64,000 bases of DNA from Anaerolineae bacterium (lineage in GTDB: Bacteria; Chloroflexota; Anaerolineae; Aggregatilineales; Phototrophicaceae): the NCBI GenBank assembly GCA_022841825.1, contig JALHQT010000005.1, positions 124,001 to 188,000 on the forward strand, in the 5' to 3' direction. The notes under the pieces are model-generated. The model was not told where the DNA came from. It was given only the letters and a program-made list of their open reading frames with translations, and searched no databases. Of this stretch, positions 27,346 to 35,563 are shown in pieces (positions within the stretch are counted from its first letter, which is position 1; each line of letters starts with the position of its first letter). The position numbers were made by a program, and so were the translations under genes.

Positions 27346-27888
27346 TCACCCCAGCATCTCATCAACTACGATCAACTTGCCACCCAGCATTTCCGAAGTG
27401 AATGTCTGTCCGGGACCGTAGATCCCCTGCCGCACAAACTGTCCTTCTCGCAGCACGTAAACCTCGACGTATAACTCTGTCGGGTCGATCATCCAGTACT
27501 CGCGCACGCCGTACTTTTCGTATAGCGTATACTTCTCGTCACGATCCCGCCGCGTGGTTCCGGGCGAGAAGATTTCCACAATCAAGTCGGGCGCGCCGAT
27601 GAGGGTCTTCTCGCCAACCTGACAGGTGCTGTTTTCCGCCACCCACACCAGGTCGGGTTCAGGGATATTTTCCTCGTCAAAATAGACCCCGGTCGGCGCA
27701 TAGAACAGTTCCCCACCCGGAACGGCGCGATCCAGCACGAACAATGCTTTACGACTGACGCGCTGATGCAGCGTGACGGGTGGCGGCGACATGATAATCT
27801 CCCCATTGATTAGCTCGGATGGTTGCGTGGTTTCTGCCATTTGCAGAAATTCGTCCGCCAACACTTTCTGCCGAAATATGTCAACCAT
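27346..27888 (-). CDS. Uma2-family restriction-endonuclease-fold protein
   Basis: 180 residues from ATG 27888 (GAGGA upstream). Complete Uma2/DUF820: ELINGEIIMSPPPVTLHQRVSRKALF, then IPEPDLVWV, APDLIVEIFSPGTTRRDRDEKYTLYEKYGVREYWMIDP. The PD-(D/E)XK pattern D...E-x-F and the K in KYTLYEKYG fit the fold. The family is greatly expanded in Cyanobacteria and Chloroflexota, with unclear function (proposed nuclease). The TGA is followed by one codon and the ATG of the second copy. Confidence 0.85.
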   Translation of the reverse strand: MVDIFRQKVLADEFLQMAETTQPSELINGEIIMSPPPVTLHQRVSRKALFVLDRAVPGGELFYAPTGVYFDEENIPEPDLVWVAENSTCQVGEKTLIGAPDLIVEIFSPGTTRRDRDEKYTLYEKYGVREYWMIDPTELYVEVYVLREGQFVRQGIYGPGQTFTSEMLGGKLIVVDEMLG

Positions 27889-27899
27889 GAGGCTGTCCT

Positions 27900-28442
27900 C
27901 TAGACTTTTTCTGCCGCAATTGTAGCATGATCCACTGTTACCGAGCGGTAACGCGCCCCCGCGTGCATCATCGCCAGAACGACGATGTGATGGAACGGGC
28001 GGACAAAAAAGAAGTACACCGGTCCTGCCCAATTGCGATACTTGACCGTCGTCCCGACATGAAACCGTGTGCCGCCGCTCGCCAGCGGTTCAGCGGCGAT
28101 CACCAGATACGCTGCCAGATGGCTGTCGCTCGCGCTGCCCATCCAATATTCGCCCTCTTTCGCCGCCTCGACGATGAAAATGGTGCAGCGCTTGCCGGTT
28201 TCAAAACGCACTTGTTCGGGACGCAGATTCCAACCACGCGGGAAACCCTCCTGCTTCATCCCTAGCAGGCGGACGAAGACCGCGCGGATGGCATAGAGCG
28301 CCTTGATCCACGACGGGTAGTACGAGAGAAATCCGGCGAGAAACTCGCGCAGGCTAACGTTCGCCTCAACAGCCTTGAGATCGACATAATCCGCACCGTC
28401 GAAAAATGGCTGCGCTGCTTCCAGGTGTCTCAAGAAAGTCAT
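27900..28442 (-). CDS. DUF2867-family protein
   Basis: 180 residues from ATG 28442, which overlaps the TGA of the TetR gene (ATGA). FFDGADYVDLKAVEANVSLREFLAGFLSYYPSWIKALYAIR is the DUF2867 opening, and GTRFHVGTTVKYRNWAGPVYFFFVRPFHHIVV the ending. These proteins resemble polyketide-cyclase/START-fold ligand binders and commonly accompany TetR or SDR genes. It is probably the main target gene of the TetR repressor in a two-gene operon. Ligand unknown. Confidence 0.8.
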   Translation of the reverse strand: MTFLRHLEAAQPFFDGADYVDLKAVEANVSLREFLAGFLSYYPSWIKALYAIRAVFVRLLGMKQEGFPRGWNLRPEQVRFETGKRCTIFIVEAAKEGEYWMGSASDSHLAAYLVIAAEPLASGGTRFHVGTTVKYRNWAGPVYFFFVRPFHHIVVLAMMHAGARYRSVTVDHATIAAEKV

Positions 28443-28996
28443 GACTCGCGCTCCTTCATCGCACTCATACGACCGATTGCAGTAAACATTGCGGATAGTT
28501 CTTCGCGGGTGGCGGGCGGAATGATCTCTGACGCGCCGATCAGGGTGGCGTAGAGCAGCAGCGCGAAGGTGCGCGCGCGCTGCGCATCCCCATGCAGCGC
28601 CGTATGAACCATCGTGAGATACGCGATACGACGCCCATCGACACGCTCGACTACACGACGGGCGCGCGCATCCGTCTGCGCCCAGGCGCGAATGGCGTTT
28701 TCCTGCGTGCCGAACGTCTCGACGACGATTTCCTGAAGCCGATTCAGTTGTTCGGTCGGTGTCGTCCCTTGCTGACTGTATTCGATGAACGCCGAGGTGT
28801 AGTGTTCCTCCCAATGCAGCAGCAGTGCATCCTGAAAATCTTCCTGCGAGCGAAAGTGGTGGTAAAACGAACCTTTCGTCACTTGAAGCTGCTGGCACAT
28901 CGCATCGATGGTGACCACCTCAACACCACTGCGTACCAGTGCTTCGAGTCCTCGTTCCAGCCAATCTGACTTTGTGTAACGTGCCATCGTCCCCAT
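28439..28996 (-). CDS. TetR-family transcription regulator
   Basis: 185 residues from ATG 28996 (ATG 28987 also possible). N-terminal helix-turn-helix: WLERGLEALVRSGVEVVTIDAMCQQLQVTKGSFYHHFRSQEDF. The all-helical C-terminal domain binds an unknown ligand. The DUF2867 gene overlaps its stop. A perfect 19-bp palindrome sits between the -35 and -10 boxes of its own promoter, so it is very likely autorepressing and controls both genes. Confidence 0.9.
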   Translation of the reverse strand: MGTMARYTKSDWLERGLEALVRSGVEVVTIDAMCQQLQVTKGSFYHHFRSQEDFQDALLLHWEEHYTSAFIEYSQQGTTPTEQLNRLQEIVVETFGTQENAIRAWAQTDARARRVVERVDGRRIAYLTMVHTALHGDAQRARTFALLLYATLIGASEIIPPATREELSAMFTAIGRMSAMKERES

Positions 28997-29016
28997 ATCC
29001 GTTAGATATGCGAAAC

Positions 29017-29035
29017 ATACCATACAGTATGGTAT
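29017..29035. promoter_or_regulatory. TetR operator: ATACCATAC-A-GTATGGTAT
   Basis: Perfect 9-1-9 inverted repeat. It lies between TTGACT (29043-29038, minus) and TATGTT (minus) with an 18-bp spacer, 21 bp before the TetR start. This is the usual geometry of self-repression by a TetR protein. Confidence 0.85.
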
Positions 29036-29043
29036 TGAGTCAA

Positions 29044-29336
29044 CTGAAACGGATCTACACCAACGGACTAGACGTGTCTTGCCCGCTGACAAAGATGGGA
29101 AGTCACCGAAACAAAATCACGAATGCGCGGACGAGGCGTGCCTCGTCCCTACGAAAAAACCCACCGTGCCTGTAGGGACAAGGCATGCCTTGTCCGAAAA
29201 GATACGAAAACCTACTTTAAGTAGGTTTCGAAGTAAATCGTGTTGCGGACGCGCAAAAGCGCGTCCGCCATATGAAATGTCTTGAGCCTCTAACGCCGTG
29301 TGCCTCCGTGCTCACTGGTCGTCCGTGTTGACATCA
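29044..29336. repeat. Repeat-rich intergenic region with four palindromes
   Basis: No gene. Palindromes: 29129-29148 GGACGAGGC-GT-GCCTCGTCC; 29176-29195 (20-nt perfect, arms GGACAAGGCA/TGCCTTGTCC); 29208-29228 (AAACCTACTT-T-AAGTAGGTTT); 29245-29268 (arms GCGGACGCGC/GCGCGTCCGC around AAAA). CTCCGTG-type 7-mers follow at 29290-29330 up to the stop of the next gene. Four different stems in 300 bp, each with conserved symmetry but different sequence. Confidence 0.8.
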
Positions 29337-32300
29337 TCATTCGCCCTGCGTGATCGCGAACACGTCGCCCGCGCTGCGCCCGAAGACCTCCGGGAAGTAC
29401 GCTTCACGCGCCGTCGCGGGCAGCACCTGATACGTCCCCGGTAAGCCTGGACGCAGCGTGTAGACGAATTCGTATACGCCTGCGGGCAGGAACATGGCGT
29501 TCAGCACGACCTTCTCATCGCGGAACTGGATGCTGCTGAACCACCACCAGCCCCAACCCTGGGTCAGCGGATCGGTGCTGTCGAATTCGGGACGTGTGCC
29601 GACCTGCTGGCTCGTCAGCAAATCAGGATTCACCGCCTCCGCACCTGCCGGGATCGGATCTTCGACCACCACATAGTACAGGTCGTTGGGCGCGATAATC
29701 GTCAGCCGCACCGTCACCGCCTCGCCAACAGCGGCGCTGGTCACGCTTCGCAGGTCGTCGCCTTCGCCAATGGTGTAGCGCCGCTCGACCACGATGCCCT
29801 GATTGAGCGCACCGTAGTTCGAGGCAGGCAGCGTCAGGTCGAGCTGCGCGGTGTAGTAGACGGTGCTCGCTCCCGCGTTGGCAATGTCGATGCTGCTCGG
29901 CGCATCGGTCGGGGCAGGAACGTTGGCGACTGCTGCGTCTTCAACCACCGTCAACGACACAACCTCGCCATCGACCGTTACCTGCGTCACGTCCGCTGCC
30001 GCCTGCGCGGTCAGCCCCACGTCGCCGGTCGCGCCAATGTAACGCGCGATCCCCATCAGCGCCCAGCTTGTCTCCTGCGAAGTCTCCCAGACATCCGCCT
30101 GACGCGCACTGACCAGCCAGCGGACGATGTTCGGGATGAGCGCGCTGTCCGGGCGCTGCTGGAGGAACGTATTGAGGACAATCGCCGTCGTGCGGGTATC
30201 CGTTGCCCAGTTGTATGGGTCGCGCTCACCCTCTTCCCAGTGCGCCCCGGTCGCGCTCAGAATCACCCGCGTCGCCAGCGCATCCAGCAGATCGCTCGCC
30301 CTTGGGTCGGCGGGGTCGCGCAGCGCCAGCGACTGCGAAAGCAGTGCCTGCGCCCACTGCGCCAGACGGTCGCGGCTTTCATAGAGCGTCGCCATGCGCG
30401 CGTCGTCGGGCTGCCCGCTCACTGCGAGCGCGTAGAGGATAAACGCCTGGCGGTTAAGCAGCCACGCGGGCGTCTCAAGGCTGGGGGCGACGAGCTGCTG
30501 GCGCAGGTAATTGCGGGCACGCTGGAGAACGCCTTCATCGACCGTGTAGCCATCCTCGCGCGCAGCGCTCAAACCAATCAGCGCGTAGGCGGTCGTGTTC
30601 GGGTCGCTGTCATCAGCCAGATACCAGCCCCAGCCACCACCCACACGCTGGTTGGCGACCAGGAATTGCAGAGCGCGTTGGAAATTGGCGCGCGCGCTGC
30701 TTTGGACTGTCGGGTTATCGATGCCCGCAGCAACAAGTACGCGGTTGACCAGGATATTGGGCAGGAAACTGCTGACAACTTCTTCGACGGAGGGATTGGA
30801 CGAAAGCACGGTCGCGTCCAGGCTGCGCAGGGCAGCCGCGATCAGCGACGGCTGCACGCTGATGCGCGCCTCCGCCGATGTCGCGCCAAGTTCAGCCGGA
30901 ATGCTGATCGTCTCGGTCACGCTCTCGCCCGCCGCCAACGCACCCGCCGTCGCCACCGTCTCCGGCGCGTCATAGCGGATAATGGGCAGCACGCCGTCAT
31001 CGCCCGCCAGCGGCGGCGCGCTGGCATCCTGGAGGTCGGCATTCTGCGCCTGGGCGAAGAACAACAGCGCGGCTTCCTCCGCATCGCCGACGGTGAGCGC
31101 CCAATCCACGCGAGCGCGTTCGCCCGCTGCCAGCGTGACCGTCTGCGTCAGTGGAGATGTGCTCTCGCCCTGCTCCGGCGATCCAATCTCCAGGCGCACA
31201 TCGACCGTCAGTTCCTGCTCGGTATTGTTGTTGAGCACCGCCGCAACCGTTGCCTGATCGCCCACCACGAAGAAGCGCGGCGTGACCGGACGAATGAGCA
31301 GCGGTTTAGTGCTGATCAGGTCGAAGGTCTCCTGTCCAACGCGCGTATCGCCATCAGCGCCGCGTGTGACCGCGCGTGCATCCAGCCGCCAGGTCGTCAA
31401 GTTGTCCGGCAGCGTGACGCTGAAAGTCGCCTCGCCATTCGCGTCGGTGACCAGCGCGCCGTTCCAGTAGGCGGTATCGACGAATTCCTGACGGATGTCA
31501 AAGATGCCGCCCTCACCGAAGCCGCCGCCGCCGCCCTTGATCGTGTCGAGAATCTCCTGCGTCAGTTGATCGACATTGATGGTCAGCGCGGTCGCGGTGC
31601 GCACCCCCAGGCTTTGCAACCCGTAGAAGTAGTCGAGGATCGGCGTGCTGTTGGCGGGCGCGATGCTCAACGACGCCAGATCGGTCAGCCCAACGCCGAC
31701 TTCCGCCGAGATCGGCGCACCCGTGTAATCGGTTGTGCGCACCGTGTACGTCACGGTGTCACCGGGTCCTGCCTGTTCGCGGTCAGGCGTCAGTTCGAGC
31801 GTGATCTCGCGCTGCTCAGTATCGACACTCAGCCCGATCATGCCCATACGGAAGGCTGCGACCGGGTTGGTCTCGTCCACGCCTTTGACGATCAACACAC
31901 TGACATAGACATTCGGCGCGTAGTCCGCTGTGATCGGCAGTCGATAGACCGTCGAATTGCCCGCCAGCATGATGCGCTCGCTGAACAGCACATCGCCGCG
32001 TTCGACCGTAATGAGCGCCTCCGCGCTGCCCTGGAACGGCGACGCGATCAGAATCTCCGCCGTGTCGCCAATCGCGTAATCATCCTGATCGCTGACCAGG
32101 TCGATCCGGTTGCTGTTCTGCTGCCGCCACGAGATGAAATCCTCGCTGCTGACCCAGATATTTGCCGAGGCGACCGCCGTATTGCCCGCATCATCGCGCG
32201 TCCTGGCGATCACCTTGTAGATGCCGCCCGCTGGCGGGGTGAAGACAAATTCCGCCGCGCCGTTATCGTCCGTCGTCACCGATCCAGTCGTGACCGGGAT

Positions 32301-35252
32301 GTCTTCGACCTCCCACGACCAGATCGTGCGCCCGGCGTCGTCTTCCTGCTGCACGCTTGACCAACGGCGCTCGACGACTTCGACATCGACCGCTGCGCCG
32401 CGGATGGGTTCCCCCTCCCAATCGACGACCGTCAGATCGACACCGGTCTCCTGCCCAACAGTCGCCACATATTCCTGCGGGCGCACGCCGACATAAACCT
32501 CCGCTTTATTGACAATCACGTCGGCGCGCCCGCTGACTGCCTGCCCGCTCTCGTCGGTCACGGTCGCCTCGATGGTATAGGTCAGACTCTGCGTGGCATC
32601 ACGCAGGTCGGCAGGCAGCTCGATCATGAACTGCCCGCTCCCATCGGTCGTGCCTTCGCCCGTCGCGATTTCGCCGCCGCCAGCGCCAAACAGCTCGCCA
32701 GCGCCGGAGTCGTAGTTGAAGTCGATGAAGCTGTAGCGCGACATCCCATCCGGGCTGAAGAAATAGGGCTGGGCGACGACGCTGTACTGTACGTCAGCGT
32801 TCGAGACCGCGCCGCCGAAGAAGAAGCTGCTGTCCACCAGCACGCGGATGGTGTCCTGGGGACCGACCTGTTCCGTCTCCGCCGTCACATTGACCTGGAA
32901 CTCCGGCAGGCGATACTGTGCGACCGAGAAGCCAATCGTGCCCTCTATGCCGTAGTACTCACTTTCGGGGTTCAGGCGCGGGAGCTGCGCCACCAGACGA
33001 TAGAACCCCAGCGGTGCATCGCCCGCCAGATCGAACTGCCCGCTAAAGGTGCCGAACGGCGTCAGCGGCAATGTCGCCTCGTAGAGCAGCGCGCCATCGT
33101 CGCCGCCGAAGATCTGCACGGGGACTTCCGTCAGGTTGGGCAGCGTATAACGCACATCGTCGCGCGTGCGCACCACACCTCGGAAGTAGACCGGCTGCCC
33201 CGGTCGGTACACCGGGCGGTCGGTGTAAACGTAACTGCGGAAGGGTTCCGGCTCGACTTCGAGCGGCAGCCCATAATCGTAGCTTTCGACGCCCGCCGAC
33301 CAGTTGTTCGCGCCGACGCCGAAGTGCGTCCCGTCGTCCAGCACCGCCATGCGCGCTGTGTAGAGATTGACCGCGCGCGGCAGCGAGACCGTCATCAGTC
33401 CGTCCGCGTCGGTTGTGCCCTGGGCAATGACACTATAGTTTTGATCATAGAGCGTGATCGGCGCGTCGGCGATGGGCGCGCCCGTGTTGACATCCGTCGC
33501 CCAGACGAGCGCGCTGTCGATGCTCGTCTTGAGCGTCAGGTTGGCGCTGCCGACGATCAGGAAGTGACTTAGTCCCTGGTAGCCGCGCTGCTCGGTCTCT
33601 GGCGAACTGACGCGGAGAAAGTAGATTCCAGGGGGCAGCGCGCCCCCGTCAGTAGCCAGCGTGGCGACCGCAGCTTGGGCACCGCCGACACGCTCGATGA
33701 AGTATTCTTCCGGCAGTCCTTCGGCGATCCAGGCGTTCTGACCATCGCGCAGCCGCACCTGCCACCACAGAATGCCCTCGATGCATTCGGGACCGCCGGT
33801 GATCGTCAGCGCGTAATCGCGATAGAGCAGCGTGACGATTTCGCCGTCGCCGGGCGTGGCGCGGGCGCGCACCGGGTCGGGTGTGCTGATGATGCGAGCG
33901 CTGTCGCCCACCTGCAAGCGCGCTGGTGGCGCGCCGGGGCATTCGACCGACCCCGACGCCGCCGCACCCAGGTCGAGCAGCTCGTAGCGCCGTGCATTCA
34001 GCGGCGCGACGGACTGAATCGACCAGCTCCGCAGCAGTTGATCGACGTTGGGCACGAAGTCATAGGTCGGGTCGTAACTGTTGGGACCCACGAACAGTGG
34101 AAGCGCGTCGCCGAGGCTGACCTGATACAACGACAGATCGACCTGACTGATGTTGCGATGGTTCAGGTAGACCTCGGTCTCATCGTTGGCGGCATTGTAA
34201 AAGCCCACGCCGATGGGTGCTTCCAGGCGAATATCCGGCTCGAAGGGCAAGGTCGAAAACGCGAACGAGAACGGCTGCTCGAGCCGGTTGCCAAAGGCGT
34301 CTTCCGCGCCCGGCGCGAGCGTGATGGTGTAGTCGGTGCTCGGCTCAATCGGGAACGAGAGCACGTAGCTGTTGTCCCAATCGCTGTAATAGGTATCCGG
34401 TTCACGCCAGGGTTCCGGCGTGATCGTCACTTTGTCTTCCAGCGATGCGGGGTTCATGGGTGAGGCGAAGAAGATCGTCACCCCGTAGAGCGGCGCGTCG
34501 CCCTGCCCATCGAACGGGTCGGTGCGAACGACCGCCGGCGCGGGCACGGTCTCGAAAAACATACTCAGCCCGTTCGCGAGCGAGCCGCCCGCAATCGCCT
34601 GTGCCGCTCCCGCAAAGCCATATTCATAAACCGTCGCCAGGTCGAGCAGCGCATCGGGGACATAGCGCAGCCCGGTGTTGTCGTCGTTCCACTCAAAGCT
34701 CCCCGCGATGCGCCCGGTTCCGTTGTTTTCGCGGAAGAAGAAATCCGCCTCGGTCGCCGCACGATCCATCGGCATGTTGAACGTCACCTGGAGCGACGTA
34801 TCGATGCGCGCCAGCGGGTCACGCCCCGGCAGCATCTCGGTCACGCTCGGCGCGGTCGTCGTAAAACGCCAGAGGAACGGCTCGACAGTCGCGCCATCGA
34901 CCGCGGTCAGCGCCGGGTTCAGGCTGATGGTGTAGGTCGTGTTTGCGGCAAGCGCGGGTTCGCCCTCGAAGGTGTAGATGGCGCTGTTCAGCCATTCGCC
35001 GCGCCCGCGTGTCGCGGGTTCGATGATCAGCGCGTCGGGGAGCTGGTCGCCCGCTTCGACCGCCGTCAGCGGGACGACCGGTCGGTTGAAGATCACGGTG
35101 ATCACGCCGTCGGTCGGCACCTCAGAAGCGCCATCTCCCGGCAGCCCATCAATCACGCGCAGGACATCTGGTGGAGCACCTTCCTGTGCCTGGGCAGCAC
35201 CGCCCAGGATGAGAAGTGCAAGAAGGGCAAGGGACAATAAGCGACGAATCAT
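29337..35252 (-). CDS. Giant secreted alpha-2-macroglobulin-like protein without thioester
   Basis: 1971 residues, GGGGGGAAC upstream of ATG 35252, signal peptide 1-22 (ILGGAAQAQ). Order: Ig-like SbsA-type domains (VFNRPVVP..., YTISL, about 27-340), an SH3-like segment (about 440-520), repeated macroglobulin domains (RPVYRPGQPVYFRGVVR, DVIVNKAEVYVGVRPQEYVATVGQ), a bait-like and ANA region (WNGALVTDANGEATFSVTLPDNLTTWRLDARAVT), then the alpha-alpha thioester-domain barrel (VGGGWGWYLADDSDPNTTAYALIGL) and a receptor-type C-domain. At the CxEQ thioester site the sequence is P-S1488-V-E-E, so covalent trapping is lost. Such proteins guard the cell surface against proteases, as E. coli YfaS-type members. 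The stop abuts CTCCGTG repeats. Confidence 0.85.
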   Translation of the reverse strand: MIRRLLSLALLALLILGGAAQAQEGAPPDVLRVIDGLPGDGASEVPTDGVITVIFNRPVVPLTAVEAGDQLPDALIIEPATRGRGEWLNSAIYTFEGEPALAANTTYTISLNPALTAVDGATVEPFLWRFTTTAPSVTEMLPGRDPLARIDTSLQVTFNMPMDRAATEADFFFRENNGTGRIAGSFEWNDDNTGLRYVPDALLDLATVYEYGFAGAAQAIAGGSLANGLSMFFETVPAPAVVRTDPFDGQGDAPLYGVTIFFASPMNPASLEDKVTITPEPWREPDTYYSDWDNSYVLSFPIEPSTDYTITLAPGAEDAFGNRLEQPFSFAFSTLPFEPDIRLEAPIGVGFYNAANDETEVYLNHRNISQVDLSLYQVSLGDALPLFVGPNSYDPTYDFVPNVDQLLRSWSIQSVAPLNARRYELLDLGAAASGSVECPGAPPARLQVGDSARIISTPDPVRARATPGDGEIVTLLYRDYALTITGGPECIEGILWWQVRLRDGQNAWIAEGLPEEYFIERVGGAQAAVATLATDGGALPPGIYFLRVSSPETEQRGYQGLSHFLIVGSANLTLKTSIDSALVWATDVNTGAPIADAPITLYDQNYSVIAQGTTDADGLMTVSLPRAVNLYTARMAVLDDGTHFGVGANNWSAGVESYDYGLPLEVEPEPFRSYVYTDRPVYRPGQPVYFRGVVRTRDDVRYTLPNLTEVPVQIFGGDDGALLYEATLPLTPFGTFSGQFDLAGDAPLGFYRLVAQLPRLNPESEYYGIEGTIGFSVAQYRLPEFQVNVTAETEQVGPQDTIRVLVDSSFFFGGAVSNADVQYSVVAQPYFFSPDGMSRYSFIDFNYDSGAGELFGAGGGEIATGEGTTDGSGQFMIELPADLRDATQSLTYTIEATVTDESGQAVSGRADVIVNKAEVYVGVRPQEYVATVGQETGVDLTVVDWEGEPIRGAAVDVEVVERRWSSVQQEDDAGRTIWSWEVEDIPVTTGSVTTDDNGAAEFVFTPPAGGIYKVIARTRDDAGNTAVASANIWVSSEDFISWRQQNSNRIDLVSDQDDYAIGDTAEILIASPFQGSAEALITVERGDVLFSERIMLAGNSTVYRLPITADYAPNVYVSVLIVKGVDETNPVAAFRMGMIGLSVDTEQREITLELTPDREQAGPGDTVTYTVRTTDYTGAPISAEVGVGLTDLASLSIAPANSTPILDYFYGLQSLGVRTATALTINVDQLTQEILDTIKGGGGGFGEGGIFDIRQEFVDTAYWNGALVTDANGEATFSVTLPDNLTTWRLDARAVTRGADGDTRVGQETFDLISTKPLLIRPVTPRFFVVGDQATVAAVLNNNTEQELTVDVRLEIGSPEQGESTSPLTQTVTLAAGERARVDWALTVGDAEEAALLFFAQAQNADLQDASAPPLAGDDGVLPIIRYDAPETVATAGALAAGESVTETISIPAELGATSAEARISVQPSLIAAALRSLDATVLSSNPSVEEVVSSFLPNILVNRVLVAAGIDNPTVQSSARANFQRALQFLVANQRVGGGWGWYLADDSDPNTTAYALIGLSAAREDGYTVDEGVLQRARNYLRQQLVAPSLETPAWLLNRQAFILYALAVSGQPDDARMATLYESRDRLAQWAQALLSQSLALRDPADPRASDLLDALATRVILSATGAHWEEGERDPYNWATDTRTTAIVLNTFLQQRPDSALIPNIVRWLVSARQADVWETSQETSWALMGIARYIGATGDVGLTAQAAADVTQVTVDGEVVSLTVVEDAAVANVPAPTDAPSSIDIANAGASTVYYTAQLDLTLPASNYGALNQGIVVERRYTIGEGDDLRSVTSAAVGEAVTVRLTIIAPNDLYYVVVEDPIPAGAEAVNPDLLTSQQVGTRPEFDSTDPLTQGWGWWWFSSIQFRDEKVVLNAMFLPAGVYEFVYTLRPGLPGTYQVLPATAREAYFPEVFGRSAGDVFAITQGE

Positions 35253-35563
35253 GATGTTCCCCCCGGAACACGGAGCGATTTGTCTCTATTATAGTCCTGT
35301 TCAGGGGGCGTAGGACGGGCGGCGGGAAAGCGTCACGGGTACATTCGGAAATGGGGGTGAATTCGTCCGCAGGCGGTTGAGAATCGCCCGCTACAAGGAG
35401 GCGACGCCCCCTGCGGGGGCTGGCAGCAGGGGATTCGGGAAGAGACGAGCCAGCCTATGACCGAATGCACGCGCAAGGCATACGCCTCGCGCCTCGCCCC
35501 TATCCACGTTACAATCCGCGCTCACACCTCCGTATGCCCCTTGTACGCAGGAGAGATAGCGCG
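35253..35563. other. Intergenic region between divergent genes
   Basis: 311 bp with no supported gene. It holds a small dyad GCCCC-ctgcg-GGGGC at 35406-35420. No clear promoter boxes were identified. Confidence 0.5.

Noticed and set aside
30240-32360. Very long open frame (706 codons) on the plus strand
   Set aside because: It is antisense to the alpha-2-macroglobulin gene and arises from high GC and codon bias. No domain or ribosome site.
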